Positions 29,135-37,313 of a stretch of 64,000 nt of DNA are shown in pieces. Each line of letters opens with the position of its first letter. Position 1 is the first letter of the stretch. The notes beneath the pieces were generated by a model that was not told where the DNA came from, did not search any database, and saw only the letters and a program-made list of their open reading frames with translations. A program made the position numbers and the translations under genes. Source of the DNA: Aceticella autotrophica (GTDB lineage Bacteria > Bacillota > Thermoanaerobacteria > Thermoanaerobacterales > Thermoanaerobacteraceae); the NCBI RefSeq assembly GCF_017357865.1, contig NZ_CP060096.1, positions 1,408,501-1,472,500 of the forward strand, given 5' to 3'.

Positions 29135-29690
29135 ATGTAACCTCCTTGTAAAAAGATAAGCAGGTTTCACTATAGCTTTTAATACGTATTCTTTCTAAGT
29201 TATCATATCTATCCTTCAAGATATCAGCTTTATGATGTTCTACTATAATATAACCATTATCTTTTAAAATTTTTGATTTGCTTATATAAATCAATGGTTT
29301 TTCATACAAATTTTTATAATAAGGGGGGTCTATATATATTATATCGAATTTAATACCTGCTTTATTAAATACTATAAGTGCTTCATTGGCATCTTTATGT
29401 ATAATTTGTCCTTTATCAGTTAAATTAGACAAGGATATATTTTTTTTAATATATTTAATATTATTATATACTTTTTCAACAAAATAACAAAAAGATGCCC
29501 CTCTACTTAATGCCTCTATGCCTACACTGCCTGTTCCGGCAAATAAATCAAGAAAAATGCAATCTATAACATCTTGTCCTATAATATTAAAAAGAGCCTC
29601 TTTTACCATATCAGCAGTAGGTCTTACTTCCCTTCCTGGTGGACATTTCAACTTTCTACCCCTTGCTATACCAGATACTATTCTCAACAT
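29103..29690 (-). CDS. rsmD: 16S rRNA (guanine966-N2)-methyltransferase RsmD
   Basis: Methylates G966 of 16S rRNA. Motifs: the N-terminal [13 protein letters not shown], the SAM site [15 protein letters not shown], and the catalytic DPPY (IIYIDPPYY). 195 aa from the ATG at 29690 (GGAGG close by); the upstream frame to 29720 has no site. rsmD-coaD is a common pair. Confidence 0.95.
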   Translation of the reverse strand: MLRIVSGIARGRKLKCPPGREVRPTADMVKEALFNIIGQDVIDCIFLDLFAGTGSVGIEALSRGASFCYFVEKVYNNIKYIKKNISLSNLTDKGQIIHKDANEALIVFNKAGIKFDIIYIDPPYYKNLYEKPLIYISKSKILKDNGYIIVEHHKADILKDRYDNLERIRIKSYSETCLSFYKEVTYENCGISGQF

Positions 29691-29710
29691 GCCACCTCCA
29701 ATTCTAAAAT

Positions 29711-29739
29711 ATTTTAGCATATTTTACGATAAGATACAA
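29711..29739 (-). promoter_or_regulatory. Probable promoter of rsmD-coaD
   Basis: TTGTAT (29734-29739) and TAAAAT (29711-29716) with 17-bp spacing on the minus strand, only about 20 nt before the rsmD start, so the leader would be short. Confidence 0.4.
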
Positions 29740-29827
29740 AAAAATGTATAAATTTTTTTGTTTATGGACAATAATATATATGGGAAAAGAATTTCCCCAA
29801 AATTCTTCCTTCAATTTCTCCTCTCCC

Positions 29828-29855
29828 AATCCAGGTGGTTTCTACTACCTGGATT
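29828..29855. repeat. Inverted repeat downstream of the SASP terminator
   Basis: Arms AATCCAGGT and ACCTGGATT (9 bp) around a 10-nt centre. It has no T run and lies between the SASP terminator and the rsmD promoter. Role unknown; a second stabilising hairpin is possible. Confidence 0.5.
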
Positions 29856-29858
29856 AAT

Positions 29859-29907
29859 AAAATTAAAGAAAAATGACAACTAAAAGTTGTCATTTTTCTT
29901 TAATTTT
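29859..29907 (-). terminator. Terminator of the first SASP gene
   Basis: A perfect 23-bp stem (29859-29881 with 29885-29907) and 3-nt loop, starting inside the SASP stop codon and ending with an A/T run. Very stable; symmetric enough to work from both sides. Confidence 0.85.
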
Positions 29908-30133
29908 ATTTCATTGTGCCTTTATTAGCAATCTGGCTTTCTGCCATCTGAATCATCTTTTTAACCATGTGCCCACCTACAGCACCGCAATCACGAGATG
30001 TAAGTGTTCCCCAATAACCATCTGCCGGAGGATTTATCCCAAGTTCATTAGCTACTTCATACTTCCATTGACTCATAGCCTGTTTTGCTTCTTTTACAAC
30101 AAGAGGATTCCTGGTTTCTGAACCTAATGCCAT
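29906..30133 (-). CDS. Alpha/beta-type small acid-soluble spore protein, copy 1
   Basis: 75-aa DNA-binding spore protein that coats spore DNA and protects it from UV and heat. The ATG at 30133 is chosen because AGGAGG lies 8 nt upstream; earlier in-frame GTG/ATG codons overlap that site. The germination-protease site region (YEVANELGI) and the DNA-binding block (GYWGTLTSRDCGAVGGHMVKKMI) are present. It differs from copy 2 only at two residues (KE versus RG near residue 17). Expected forespore (sigma-G) expression, but I could not fix a promoter. Confidence 0.96.
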   Translation of the reverse strand: MALGSETRNPLVVKEAKQAMSQWKYEVANELGINPPADGYWGTLTSRDCGAVGGHMVKKMIQMAESQIANKGTMK

Positions 30134-30266
30134 TTTCATCACCTCCTATTAGCAATCTCATTAATAAATTGTCCATAATTACAATATATATACCTGTTAA
30201 CAATTTACATGGATAGTAATATACAAATAAGATGAATATAATAAAAATTGTTATTTTTCTATAATT

Positions 30267-30494
30267 TTATTTCATTGTGCCTTTATTTGCAATCTGGCTT
30301 TCTGCCATCTGAATCATCTTTTTAACCATATGCCCGCCTACAGCACCGCAATCACGAGATGTAAGTGTTCCCCAATAACCATCTGCCGGAGGATTTATCC
30401 CAAGTTCATTAGCTACTTCATACTTCCATTGACTCATAGCCTGCTTTGCTCCTCTTACAACAAGAGGATTCCTGGTTTCTGAACCTAATGCCAT
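30267..30494 (-). CDS. Alpha/beta-type small acid-soluble spore protein, copy 2
   Basis: Same family and length as copy 1, 133 nt upstream of it. The ATG at 30494 follows GGAGG at 9 nt. Residues near 17 read RG where copy 1 has KE; the rest is identical, so the pair is a recent duplication or kept alike by gene conversion. Unlike copy 1 it has no strong hairpin after the stop, so read-through into copy 1 is possible. Confidence 0.96.
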   Translation of the reverse strand: MALGSETRNPLVVRGAKQAMSQWKYEVANELGINPPADGYWGTLTSRDCGAVGGHMVKKMIQMAESQIANKGTMK

Positions 30495-30598
30495 TTTCAT
30501 CACCTCCAATTAATATTTACAATATTAATTTAACCAAAATCTAATTTTATAATCTTAATTTTATTAGTAAAAATGTAATATATAGTAAAATTTTATTT

Positions 30599-31441
30599 TT
30601 ATTTTAATTTAAAAAAAACTCCTACTGCTGATGGTCCTGCATGTACACCTGCAGCACAACCTGCCCTGCTTTTTATGAATTTTGTTATCCCTAATTCACT
30701 TCTTAAGGTATTTTCTATATCATTAATAAATTCTGAACTGCCCGTATGTATTAAACCTATTTCCTGATTTTCAAAATCGATTTCTTTATCCCTGATATAT
30801 TTAATAATCCATTTTATAATATTTTTCCGACCTCTAACTTTATCTACAATTTTTAACTCTCCATCATCATTCATAATTATTGGTTTTATATTTAATATAT
30901 TCCCTATTATTGCCTGAGATTTATTAAGCCTTCCTCCTCTATAGAGATAATCAAGAGAATCAAACGTCATTATATATCTCATTTTTGGTATCATGTCTTC
31001 AACTTCTTTTATAATATCGTCTTTACTATTCCCATTTAAAGCCATTTCAGCGGCTTTTATTACTATTAGTCCGTTCCCAAGTGAAAAATTTCTTGAATCA
31101 ATGATAAATATTTTATCATTATTTAATGTGTTTTTGGCAATAACTGCCGATTGATATGTGCCACTTAGTTTAGATGATAACAAAATAGCTATAATACATT
31201 CATAACTTTTTAACAAATCTTCAAACATGTCTATAAATTCACCAGGTGGAACCTGAGAAGTTGTTGGCATTTTACCTTCATTTAATAAATTGTAAAAATC
31301 ATCTTTGCTTAAATCAACACCATCTTTATAAGATATGCCATCAATGTTTATAACCAAAGGTGCTACATAAATATTATACATTTTAATAAATTCCTCTGGT
31401 ACATCTGCAAGGCTGTCCGTTACTATTGCTATTTTTCCCAT
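30599..31441 (-). CDS. DegV family fatty-acid-binding protein
   Basis: 280-aa DegV-fold protein. The start IVTDSLADVPEEF, then GEFIDMFEDLL and SSKLSGTYQSA, and a late IGLIHTG, are typical. In several Firmicutes such proteins act as FakB, holding a fatty acid for phosphorylation by FakA. Here fakA is in the same operon, two genes upstream, which supports a FakB role by context. It follows recG by 13 nt. Confidence 0.9.
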   Translation of the reverse strand: MGKIAIVTDSLADVPEEFIKMYNIYVAPLVINIDGISYKDGVDLSKDDFYNLLNEGKMPTTSQVPPGEFIDMFEDLLKSYECIIAILLSSKLSGTYQSAVIAKNTLNNDKIFIIDSRNFSLGNGLIVIKAAEMALNGNSKDDIIKEVEDMIPKMRYIMTFDSLDYLYRGGRLNKSQAIIGNILNIKPIIMNDDGELKIVDKVRGRKNIIKWIIKYIRDKEIDFENQEIGLIHTGSSEFINDIENTLRSELGITKFIKSRAGCAAGVHAGPSAVGVFFKLK

Positions 31442-31454
31442 CTTAAACTCTCCT

Positions 31455-33512
31455 TTAATTCAAAATTATCCCATCAAGTTTATCTTTGAACTTATTAATA
31501 AGTTCCTCTCTTATAAAAGAATTTTCTCTGAGATCTGGATCCTTTGAAATAATATCTTCAGCACATCGTTGAGCTTTTTTTAATATATCAATATCTTCAA
31601 ATAAATTCGCAATTTTAAGTTCTGGAAGTCCATGCTGTCTTATTCCAAAGAATTCTCCGGGTCCGCGAATTTCTAAGTCCTTTTCTGCTATTTTAAATCC
31701 GTCATTTGTCTCTGTCATAATTTTTAAACGCTTTTTTATTACATCAGAATTTGAATATGCAATTAAAATACAATAGGATTGATATCCAGACCTTCCCACT
31801 CTTCCCCTTAATTGATGAAGCTGTGCAAGTCCAAATCTCTCAGCATTTTCAATTATCATTATGCTGGCATTTGGTACATTTATTCCTACCTCAATAACAG
31901 TTGTTGATATAAGAATGTCAAGCTCGCCAATAATAAAATCATCCATTACCTTATCTTTTTCCTTTGAAGGCATTTTACCATGAACAAGACCTACCTTATA
32001 ATTTTTAAATATTCCCTTATATAATTCATCATAAACAATTTCGGCAGAGCGTGCATTAATAACATCAGATTCCTCAATTAATGGGCAGACAATATATACC
32101 TGCCTCCCTTTTTTAATTTCTTCTATTGCAAATTTATATGCCCTTTCTCTAAGTGATGAATATATGGCATATGTCGCAATTTCTTTTCGATCAGGCGGCA
32201 ACTCATCAATAACAGATATATCAAGGTCACCATAAAGCATTAGTGCTAATGTCCTTGGTATTGGCGTCGCAGTCATTACTAAAACATCAGCACTTTTTCC
32301 CTTTTGTTTAAGTATGGCTCTTTGACGTACACCGAATCTATGCTGTTCATCTGTAACACAAAAGCCAAGATTTTTAAAATCAACATTTTCTTCTATGATT
32401 GCATGTGTACCTATAAGTATATCTATACTACCATTTTTTATTTTATTAAGCAGATCTTTTTTTTGTTTAATACTAAGCCTTCCTGTGAGTAGTTCGACAT
32501 TTATACCAGAATCCTTAAATAAATTAATTAATGTTTCATAATGTTGCTTTGCAAGTATCTCTGTAGGTACCATCATTGCTGCCTGATATTTGTTTTTGGC
32601 TGCAACATACATTGCAGCTGCAGCAATTATTGTTTTGCCTGAACCTACATCTCCCTGCAATAGCCTATTCATACATTTATTTGAATACATATCTTCAAGA
32701 ATTTCATTAAGAGCGCGGTTTTGCGCATTGGTCAGTTTAAAATTTAATTGATTTAAAAAATTTTTTAAATCAATTTTATTAAATATTATTCCCTTTTTTT
32801 TCGTTTGAAATTTATTTTTAATTAAGTTAAGCCCAAGCTGAAGTAAAAAAAGTTCCTGAAAAACAAGCCTGTATCGTGAATCCTTTAGTGTTTCTTCATC
32901 CTTAGGAAAGTGTATGTTTATTATTGCATCTTTTATTTCTATAAGTTTATATTTTTGTAGTACCTCTTCATCAAATATTTCACAAATATCATTAAGATTT
33001 TCAGTAATAACATTGTACATAATACTTCTCATAACATTTTGACTTAAACCCTCTGTCAAAGAATATATCGGAACAATTCTTCCTGTGTTTAATTTGTTTT
33101 TTTCATCTCTCTCTAAGATAGGATTATCTACACATATTTGTCCATATTTATAGGATACTTTCCCATTTATTATATATTCTTCCCCTATTTTAAAATTATT
33201 CTTGATATAAGGTTTATTATACCATATCAATTCAACTGCCCCACAGGCATCTTTAACAGGTATTTTTGTAATAGTCAGTCTCTTTACCTTATATTCCCTT
33301 GCATCTCCTGCAATAAAAGCTTTAAATGTCTGCTTTTCACCAATTTTAAGGTCATTGATACTCAATATATTTGCACGGTTATCATAATCCCTTGGAAAAT
33401 TATATATAGCATCTCCAACTGTTTCAATTCCAAGTTTATGTAATAATTTGGCTCTTTTAGGACCCACGCCCTTTATATATTGTATAGGTTTGTTAAGGTT
33501 CAATCTCATCAC
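31455..33512 (-). CDS. recG: ATP-dependent DNA helicase RecG
   Basis: Remodels stalled replication forks and branched DNA. N-terminal wedge/OB domain (about 60-150), then a superfamily 2 helicase: Walker A GDVGSGKTIIA, Walker B DEQHRFG, TATPIPRTL, and the C-terminal QLRGRVGRSG. 685 aa is normal. It starts 3 nt after the fakA stop. The yloU-yloV-recG order is found in Bacillus as part of the same larger region. Confidence 0.97.
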   Translation of the reverse strand: MMRLNLNKPIQYIKGVGPKRAKLLHKLGIETVGDAIYNFPRDYDNRANILSINDLKIGEKQTFKAFIAGDAREYKVKRLTITKIPVKDACGAVELIWYNKPYIKNNFKIGEEYIINGKVSYKYGQICVDNPILERDEKNKLNTGRIVPIYSLTEGLSQNVMRSIMYNVITENLNDICEIFDEEVLQKYKLIEIKDAIINIHFPKDEETLKDSRYRLVFQELFLLQLGLNLIKNKFQTKKKGIIFNKIDLKNFLNQLNFKLTNAQNRALNEILEDMYSNKCMNRLLQGDVGSGKTIIAAAAMYVAAKNKYQAAMMVPTEILAKQHYETLINLFKDSGINVELLTGRLSIKQKKDLLNKIKNGSIDILIGTHAIIEENVDFKNLGFCVTDEQHRFGVRQRAILKQKGKSADVLVMTATPIPRTLALMLYGDLDISVIDELPPDRKEIATYAIYSSLRERAYKFAIEEIKKGRQVYIVCPLIEESDVINARSAEIVYDELYKGIFKNYKVGLVHGKMPSKEKDKVMDDFIIGELDILISTTVIEVGINVPNASIMIIENAERFGLAQLHQLRGRVGRSGYQSYCILIAYSNSDVIKKRLKIMTETNDGFKIAEKDLEIRGPGEFFGIRQHGLPELKIANLFEDIDILKKAQRCAEDIISKDPDLRENSFIREELINKFKDKLDGIILN

Positions 33513-33515
33513 CCG

Positions 33516-35087
33516 CTATTCTACAGATATAGTATAATAATAAAGCGGCTGCCCTCCGTTTTGAATATCTATATCACCATCAAAAACTATTTTCTCTGCA
33601 AGTCTTTGTGCATCATCTTTATGTACAGCGTTTCCATAATAAATAGTTATTATTGATGTATCTTCCGTAACCATGCTGTTTATAAGCTTCTCTGCTACTT
33701 TATTGTAATCATTGCCAATCTCAATTAATTTCCCATTAACAAATCCTAAAATATCCCCTTTTTTTATGACCTTATCATTAATCTGTGTTTCTCTTATTGA
33801 ATAAGTAATTTCTATAGTCTGAACATTCTCAATCGTTTCATTTATTTTTTTAACTACATCATGAACATCATCGTTATAATTTATGTTAATAATCGCACTA
33901 ACAGCTTGATTAAAACTTTTTGTTTGAATTACATATATATTTTTCTTTGAGATATTCATTGCTTGTTCACAGGTCATAATAACATTCTTGTTATTTGGAA
34001 AAACAATTATATTTTCAGCATTTATATTTTCTATTCCTTTTAATATATCCTGAGTACTGGGATTCATTGTCTGTCCGCCATCTATAATAATATCACATCC
34101 AAGTTTGTTAAATATATCCTTTATACCTTCACCTGATGCAACAGCAAGAATTCCATATTTCTTTAATGGCTTTCCCTTAATTGAAGCGGTATCTTCATGC
34201 TGCAATTTCATATTATCAATTTTAACATTAATCAATTCGCCGAATTTTAATGCTTCTTCAATAATAATTCCAGGATTATTTGTATGAATATGTATTTTTA
34301 TAAGGTCATTATCACTTACAACTATCAAACTATCTCCAAGATTTTCTATTTTCCCCCTTAGTTCATCTATCATACTTTTATGTGATTTTACTAATACTTC
34401 AGTACAATAACCATAATTTATATCCTTATTTATACATAATCTAACATCATCAACAACTTCTGATTGAATAATATCAATGTTATTCCCTTTAATAACTTCA
34501 AACATACCAGTTAAAATAGTTAAAAATCCTTTTCCACCAGAATCAACAACACCTGCCTCCTTTAACAAAGGCAAAAGCTCGGGTGTCCTGTTTAAGGATT
34601 TTAATGCCGCTTTGACAATTCCCTCAAAAAATGGTTTAAAATCCTTAATTCTGCTTAATCTGATAGCCTCATCAGCACATTCTCTTGAAACAGTTAAAAT
34701 TGTCCCTTCGATAGGTTTCATAACAGCTTTATAAGCTGTAACTGAACCATTTTTAAGTGCATCTGCAAAATCTTTTGTTGAAATCTTTTCATGATCCATA
34801 AGCTGTTTTGAAAATCCCCTTATTATTTGTGATAAAATAACCCCCGAATTGCCTTTTGCTCCTAAAAGAGCACCTCTTGATAAATTGTTTAAAATCTCAT
34901 TTATGTCATCAGATGCTTTTTCTGATTCATTTACAGCAAATTTTAATGTATATACCATATTTGATCCTGTATCTCCATCTGGTACAGGGAATACATTAAG
35001 TTTATTAATTTCTTCTTCTTTATTCGATAGATAAACATAGGCTCCCTTAAATAATTCTTTTAATGTCTTTCCATCAATATAATCCAA
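33516..35087 (-). CDS. fakA: Fatty acid kinase catalytic subunit FakA (YloV)
   Basis: 523 aa. The N-terminal DhaL-like kinase domain has NVFPVPDGDTGSNM (31-44) and GAKGNSGVILSQI (about 77-89), which bind ATP and Mg. The middle and C-terminal regions match the FakA pattern. FakA phosphorylates a fatty acid held by FakB, giving acyl-phosphate for PlsX/PlsY. The DegV gene two positions downstream is a likely partner, and plsX is in the fab operon. It follows yloU by 13 nt. Confidence 0.92.
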   Translation of the reverse strand: MDYIDGKTLKELFKGAYVYLSNKEEEINKLNVFPVPDGDTGSNMVYTLKFAVNESEKASDDINEILNNLSRGALLGAKGNSGVILSQIIRGFSKQLMDHEKISTKDFADALKNGSVTAYKAVMKPIEGTILTVSRECADEAIRLSRIKDFKPFFEGIVKAALKSLNRTPELLPLLKEAGVVDSGGKGFLTILTGMFEVIKGNNIDIIQSEVVDDVRLCINKDINYGYCTEVLVKSHKSMIDELRGKIENLGDSLIVVSDNDLIKIHIHTNNPGIIIEEALKFGELINVKIDNMKLQHEDTASIKGKPLKKYGILAVASGEGIKDIFNKLGCDIIIDGGQTMNPSTQDILKGIENINAENIIVFPNNKNVIMTCEQAMNISKKNIYVIQTKSFNQAVSAIININYNDDVHDVVKKINETIENVQTIEITYSIRETQINDKVIKKGDILGFVNGKLIEIGNDYNKVAEKLINSMVTEDTSIITIYYGNAVHKDDAQRLAEKIVFDGDIDIQNGGQPLYYYTISVE

Positions 35088-35100
35088 TATTACTTCCCCC

Positions 35101-35451
35101 TCAGTTATCCACTTTTATGCTTTGAACATTTACAACAACATTTTTTACTCTTATTCCGGTCAGGTTCTCTATCGAATATTTTATTTTTTGTATTATATTT
35201 TCAACAACCGTTCTTATATTAACACCGTATTCAATTACTATATATATCTCTACAATGATACCGTCCTCATTTGAAATTATTTTTATTCCTTTTCCCGTCT
35301 GCTCATTTTTAAATAATTCAACAAGACCATTTGGGCCACGTTTACCTAATCCCACAATTCCATAACATTCTGCCGTAGCAAAACTTGCAATAGCCGACAA
35401 AACATCATTAGATATTTCTATTTTCCCCAGACTGTTTTTTGATTCCTTCAT
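35101..35451 (-). CDS. yloU: Asp23/Gls24 family protein YloU
   Basis: 116-aa Asp23-like protein (GKIEISNDVLSAIASFATAE, EYGVNIRTVVENIIQKIKY). The family is envelope-associated and partners FakA by gene order in nearly all Firmicutes. First gene of yloU-fakA-recG-degV, with AGGAGG before the ATG and a clear promoter at 35475-35503. Confidence 0.93.
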   Translation of the reverse strand: MKESKNSLGKIEISNDVLSAIASFATAECYGIVGLGKRGPNGLVELFKNEQTGKGIKIISNEDGIIVEIYIVIEYGVNIRTVVENIIQKIKYSIENLTGIRVKNVVVNVQSIKVDN

Positions 35452-35474
35452 AATTTTAGCCTCCTATCATATAT

Positions 35475-35503
35475 ATTTTATCTTAACTTTTGAAAATCAT
35501 CAA
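35475..35503 (-). promoter_or_regulatory. Promoter of yloU-fakA-recG-degV
   Basis: TTGATG (35498-35503) and TAAAAT (35475-35480) with 17-bp spacing on the minus strand, about 24 nt before the yloU ATG. Confidence 0.6.
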
Positions 35504-35637
35504 TAAAAGATTTAACTTGTAAATTTAAGTTCTACTATTATTTCTAAAAAACTTATTTTATAAAACAATTTTTATTTATTCATTAAGTATTTTTTTAATA
35601 AAAACTATGATCGTATATAATATATTTTTTTCGTCAT

Positions 35638-37215
35638 TTATTTAGAATATATAGCCTGAAAATGATAGCATGGGTTCTCCAGTCCTTTCTTAAAAGCTTC
35701 AAAACTTTGAGATGATGAATCTATATTATATTGCCATTTCCCATCAACCTGATTAAACCATACAACAATTTTAATGTTGGGATAATTAGTAGAAAGATGC
35801 TGAAAACATTGTTGAATCCAATTTGCTTTATTGCCACCTTTTTCATTACAGGAAAATTCTGTTATCATGAATGGTTTATCTGGAAAATTATTCATATATT
35901 TCCGGTAAAGTGGATCATATATAGTATCAAAATCACGCCAAACATCGCCGGGATAACTAGTACCATTATTGTAACCAGTCAGTCCAATCCAATCAACTGT
36001 TTTATCTCCTGGATAATACAATAGATAATTATTCCACTTGAAATTGGGGAATGAACGATCATGAGGATTAAAAACAAAAATTACATTTTTAGCGCCTTCT
36101 GACTTAAAAATATTATAAACATGTTCCCATGCCATTTTATAAATATCTGTATCTTTGCCTGTATACCAAGCCGACCATGTCGACCAATCTCCGTTCATCT
36201 CGTTACCAAAACGAACAAAAACCGGGTCTCCTAAATTTTTAAACTGACATGCCCATTCCCGTAAAATAAAATCATACTTACCCTGAATTAAAGCAATTAA
36301 TGAAGTATCATTTTTTTTCCCATACCACCAAGGCTGTAATGCCACCATTAAAATACGATTATCTTTATAAATTTGTTCCAATTCAGTTTGATTAAATTTT
36401 GTATCAAGAGAAGCATATGTTATCAAAAATTGGAATTTAAAATCCAACTGTTTTTCTAACGGGAGTAAATTATCAAAATATTTTATCTGGCCTATTTTAT
36501 GTGGATTAAGAATTCCCCACAATGTCTTTCCCGATGGAATATTAACACGATGATGCTGACCTTCAATGTTAATTTCTCGTTTAACCATTGGCACCGATGG
36601 AAAATCTGGTTTAACCATGGCAGGAATAGTTTTAAAAGTCAAAAACACATTGTTTAAATCCTTTGTAGCATCTAAAAAATGTTGCTGATCACTTTTTAAC
36701 ATAAATGTATAAACTTTTTTTCCGATTATTACATCAAACTCTCGGTAATAATTTAAATCACTTGGTGATAACCGTGTTCGTATCCAGTCAAACTGCCAGG
36801 CTTTGTAGCCAAACAAGTTGATTTTTTTTTGGGATTTTAATTTGATTCCGCCCCATCCCTCATTGATACTTCGATTACTATATAAAATATATTGTTCCGC
36901 ATTAACTTTGTCGAGTGGTTGAACAAAAATTGTCAATTTTATGTATCCATCTTTTGATAATATAGTAGCAACACCTGGAATAATCTTTTTTTGCCAGTCC
37001 TTAGGATAAGAAAGAATAAAACCATCATAATTATTCTGACATATTTCCCAATTTTGTACATCATGCTTTATTGTTTTAAATATCAATATTGTTCCTAACA
37101 ACATAATAAAAATGAATCCAATAATAATTATGACCCATCTCTTATTAAAATTTGTTATGCTTTCTTTTTTGACAGATTTAAAATCCTTATCTAAATCTTT
37201 ATTTACTTTTCCCAT
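35638..37215 (-). CDS. Membrane-anchored GH26-like glycoside hydrolase
   Basis: 525 aa from the ATG at 37215 (AGGAGG 6 nt upstream). A short charged cytoplasmic tail is followed by one membrane segment (about 27-47), then an extracellular domain at about 60-195 that resembles PsbP/DUF1795-type folds (GFILSYPKDW), then a GH26-like barrel at about 215-520. Likely catalytic Glu residues: 339 in VRFGNEMNG (acid/base) and 453 in FMITEFS (nucleophile). GH26 enzymes cleave mannans, mixed beta-glucans or xylans. Being paired with a PilZ glycosyltransferase, it may trim or release the polymer. There is no secretion signal other than the anchor, and the start of the next gene upstream ends 98 nt away. 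Confidence 0.82.
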   Translation of the reverse strand: MGKVNKDLDKDFKSVKKESITNFNKRWVIIIIGFIFIMLLGTILIFKTIKHDVQNWEICQNNYDGFILSYPKDWQKKIIPGVATILSKDGYIKLTIFVQPLDKVNAEQYILYSNRSINEGWGGIKLKSQKKINLFGYKAWQFDWIRTRLSPSDLNYYREFDVIIGKKVYTFMLKSDQQHFLDATKDLNNVFLTFKTIPAMVKPDFPSVPMVKREINIEGQHHRVNIPSGKTLWGILNPHKIGQIKYFDNLLPLEKQLDFKFQFLITYASLDTKFNQTELEQIYKDNRILMVALQPWWYGKKNDTSLIALIQGKYDFILREWACQFKNLGDPVFVRFGNEMNGDWSTWSAWYTGKDTDIYKMAWEHVYNIFKSEGAKNVIFVFNPHDRSFPNFKWNNYLLYYPGDKTVDWIGLTGYNNGTSYPGDVWRDFDTIYDPLYRKYMNNFPDKPFMITEFSCNEKGGNKANWIQQCFQHLSTNYPNIKIVVWFNQVDGKWQYNIDSSSQSFEAFKKGLENPCYHFQAIYSK

Positions 37216-37313
37216 TTTTAACCTCCTAAACATATAATAACTTTATTTAAACGCTCCTGTTAACTATTGAGTGAATATATATATAATTTATTATATTCTA
37301 CTATAATAAGTAA

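Larger units (their letters stand above)
29897..30494 (-). repeat. Tandem duplication of a SASP gene
   Basis: Two direct copies (about 29897-30147 and 30255-30508) share the coding region, the GGAGGTGATGAAA leader and about 10 bp after the stop codon, with only a few base changes. The sequence between the copies is unrelated. Confidence 0.9.

Noticed and set aside
30134..30598. Sigma-G promoters upstream of the SASP genes
   Set aside because: Sequences such as GTATA occur but without a matching CATnnTA box at the right spacing, so no site is called.
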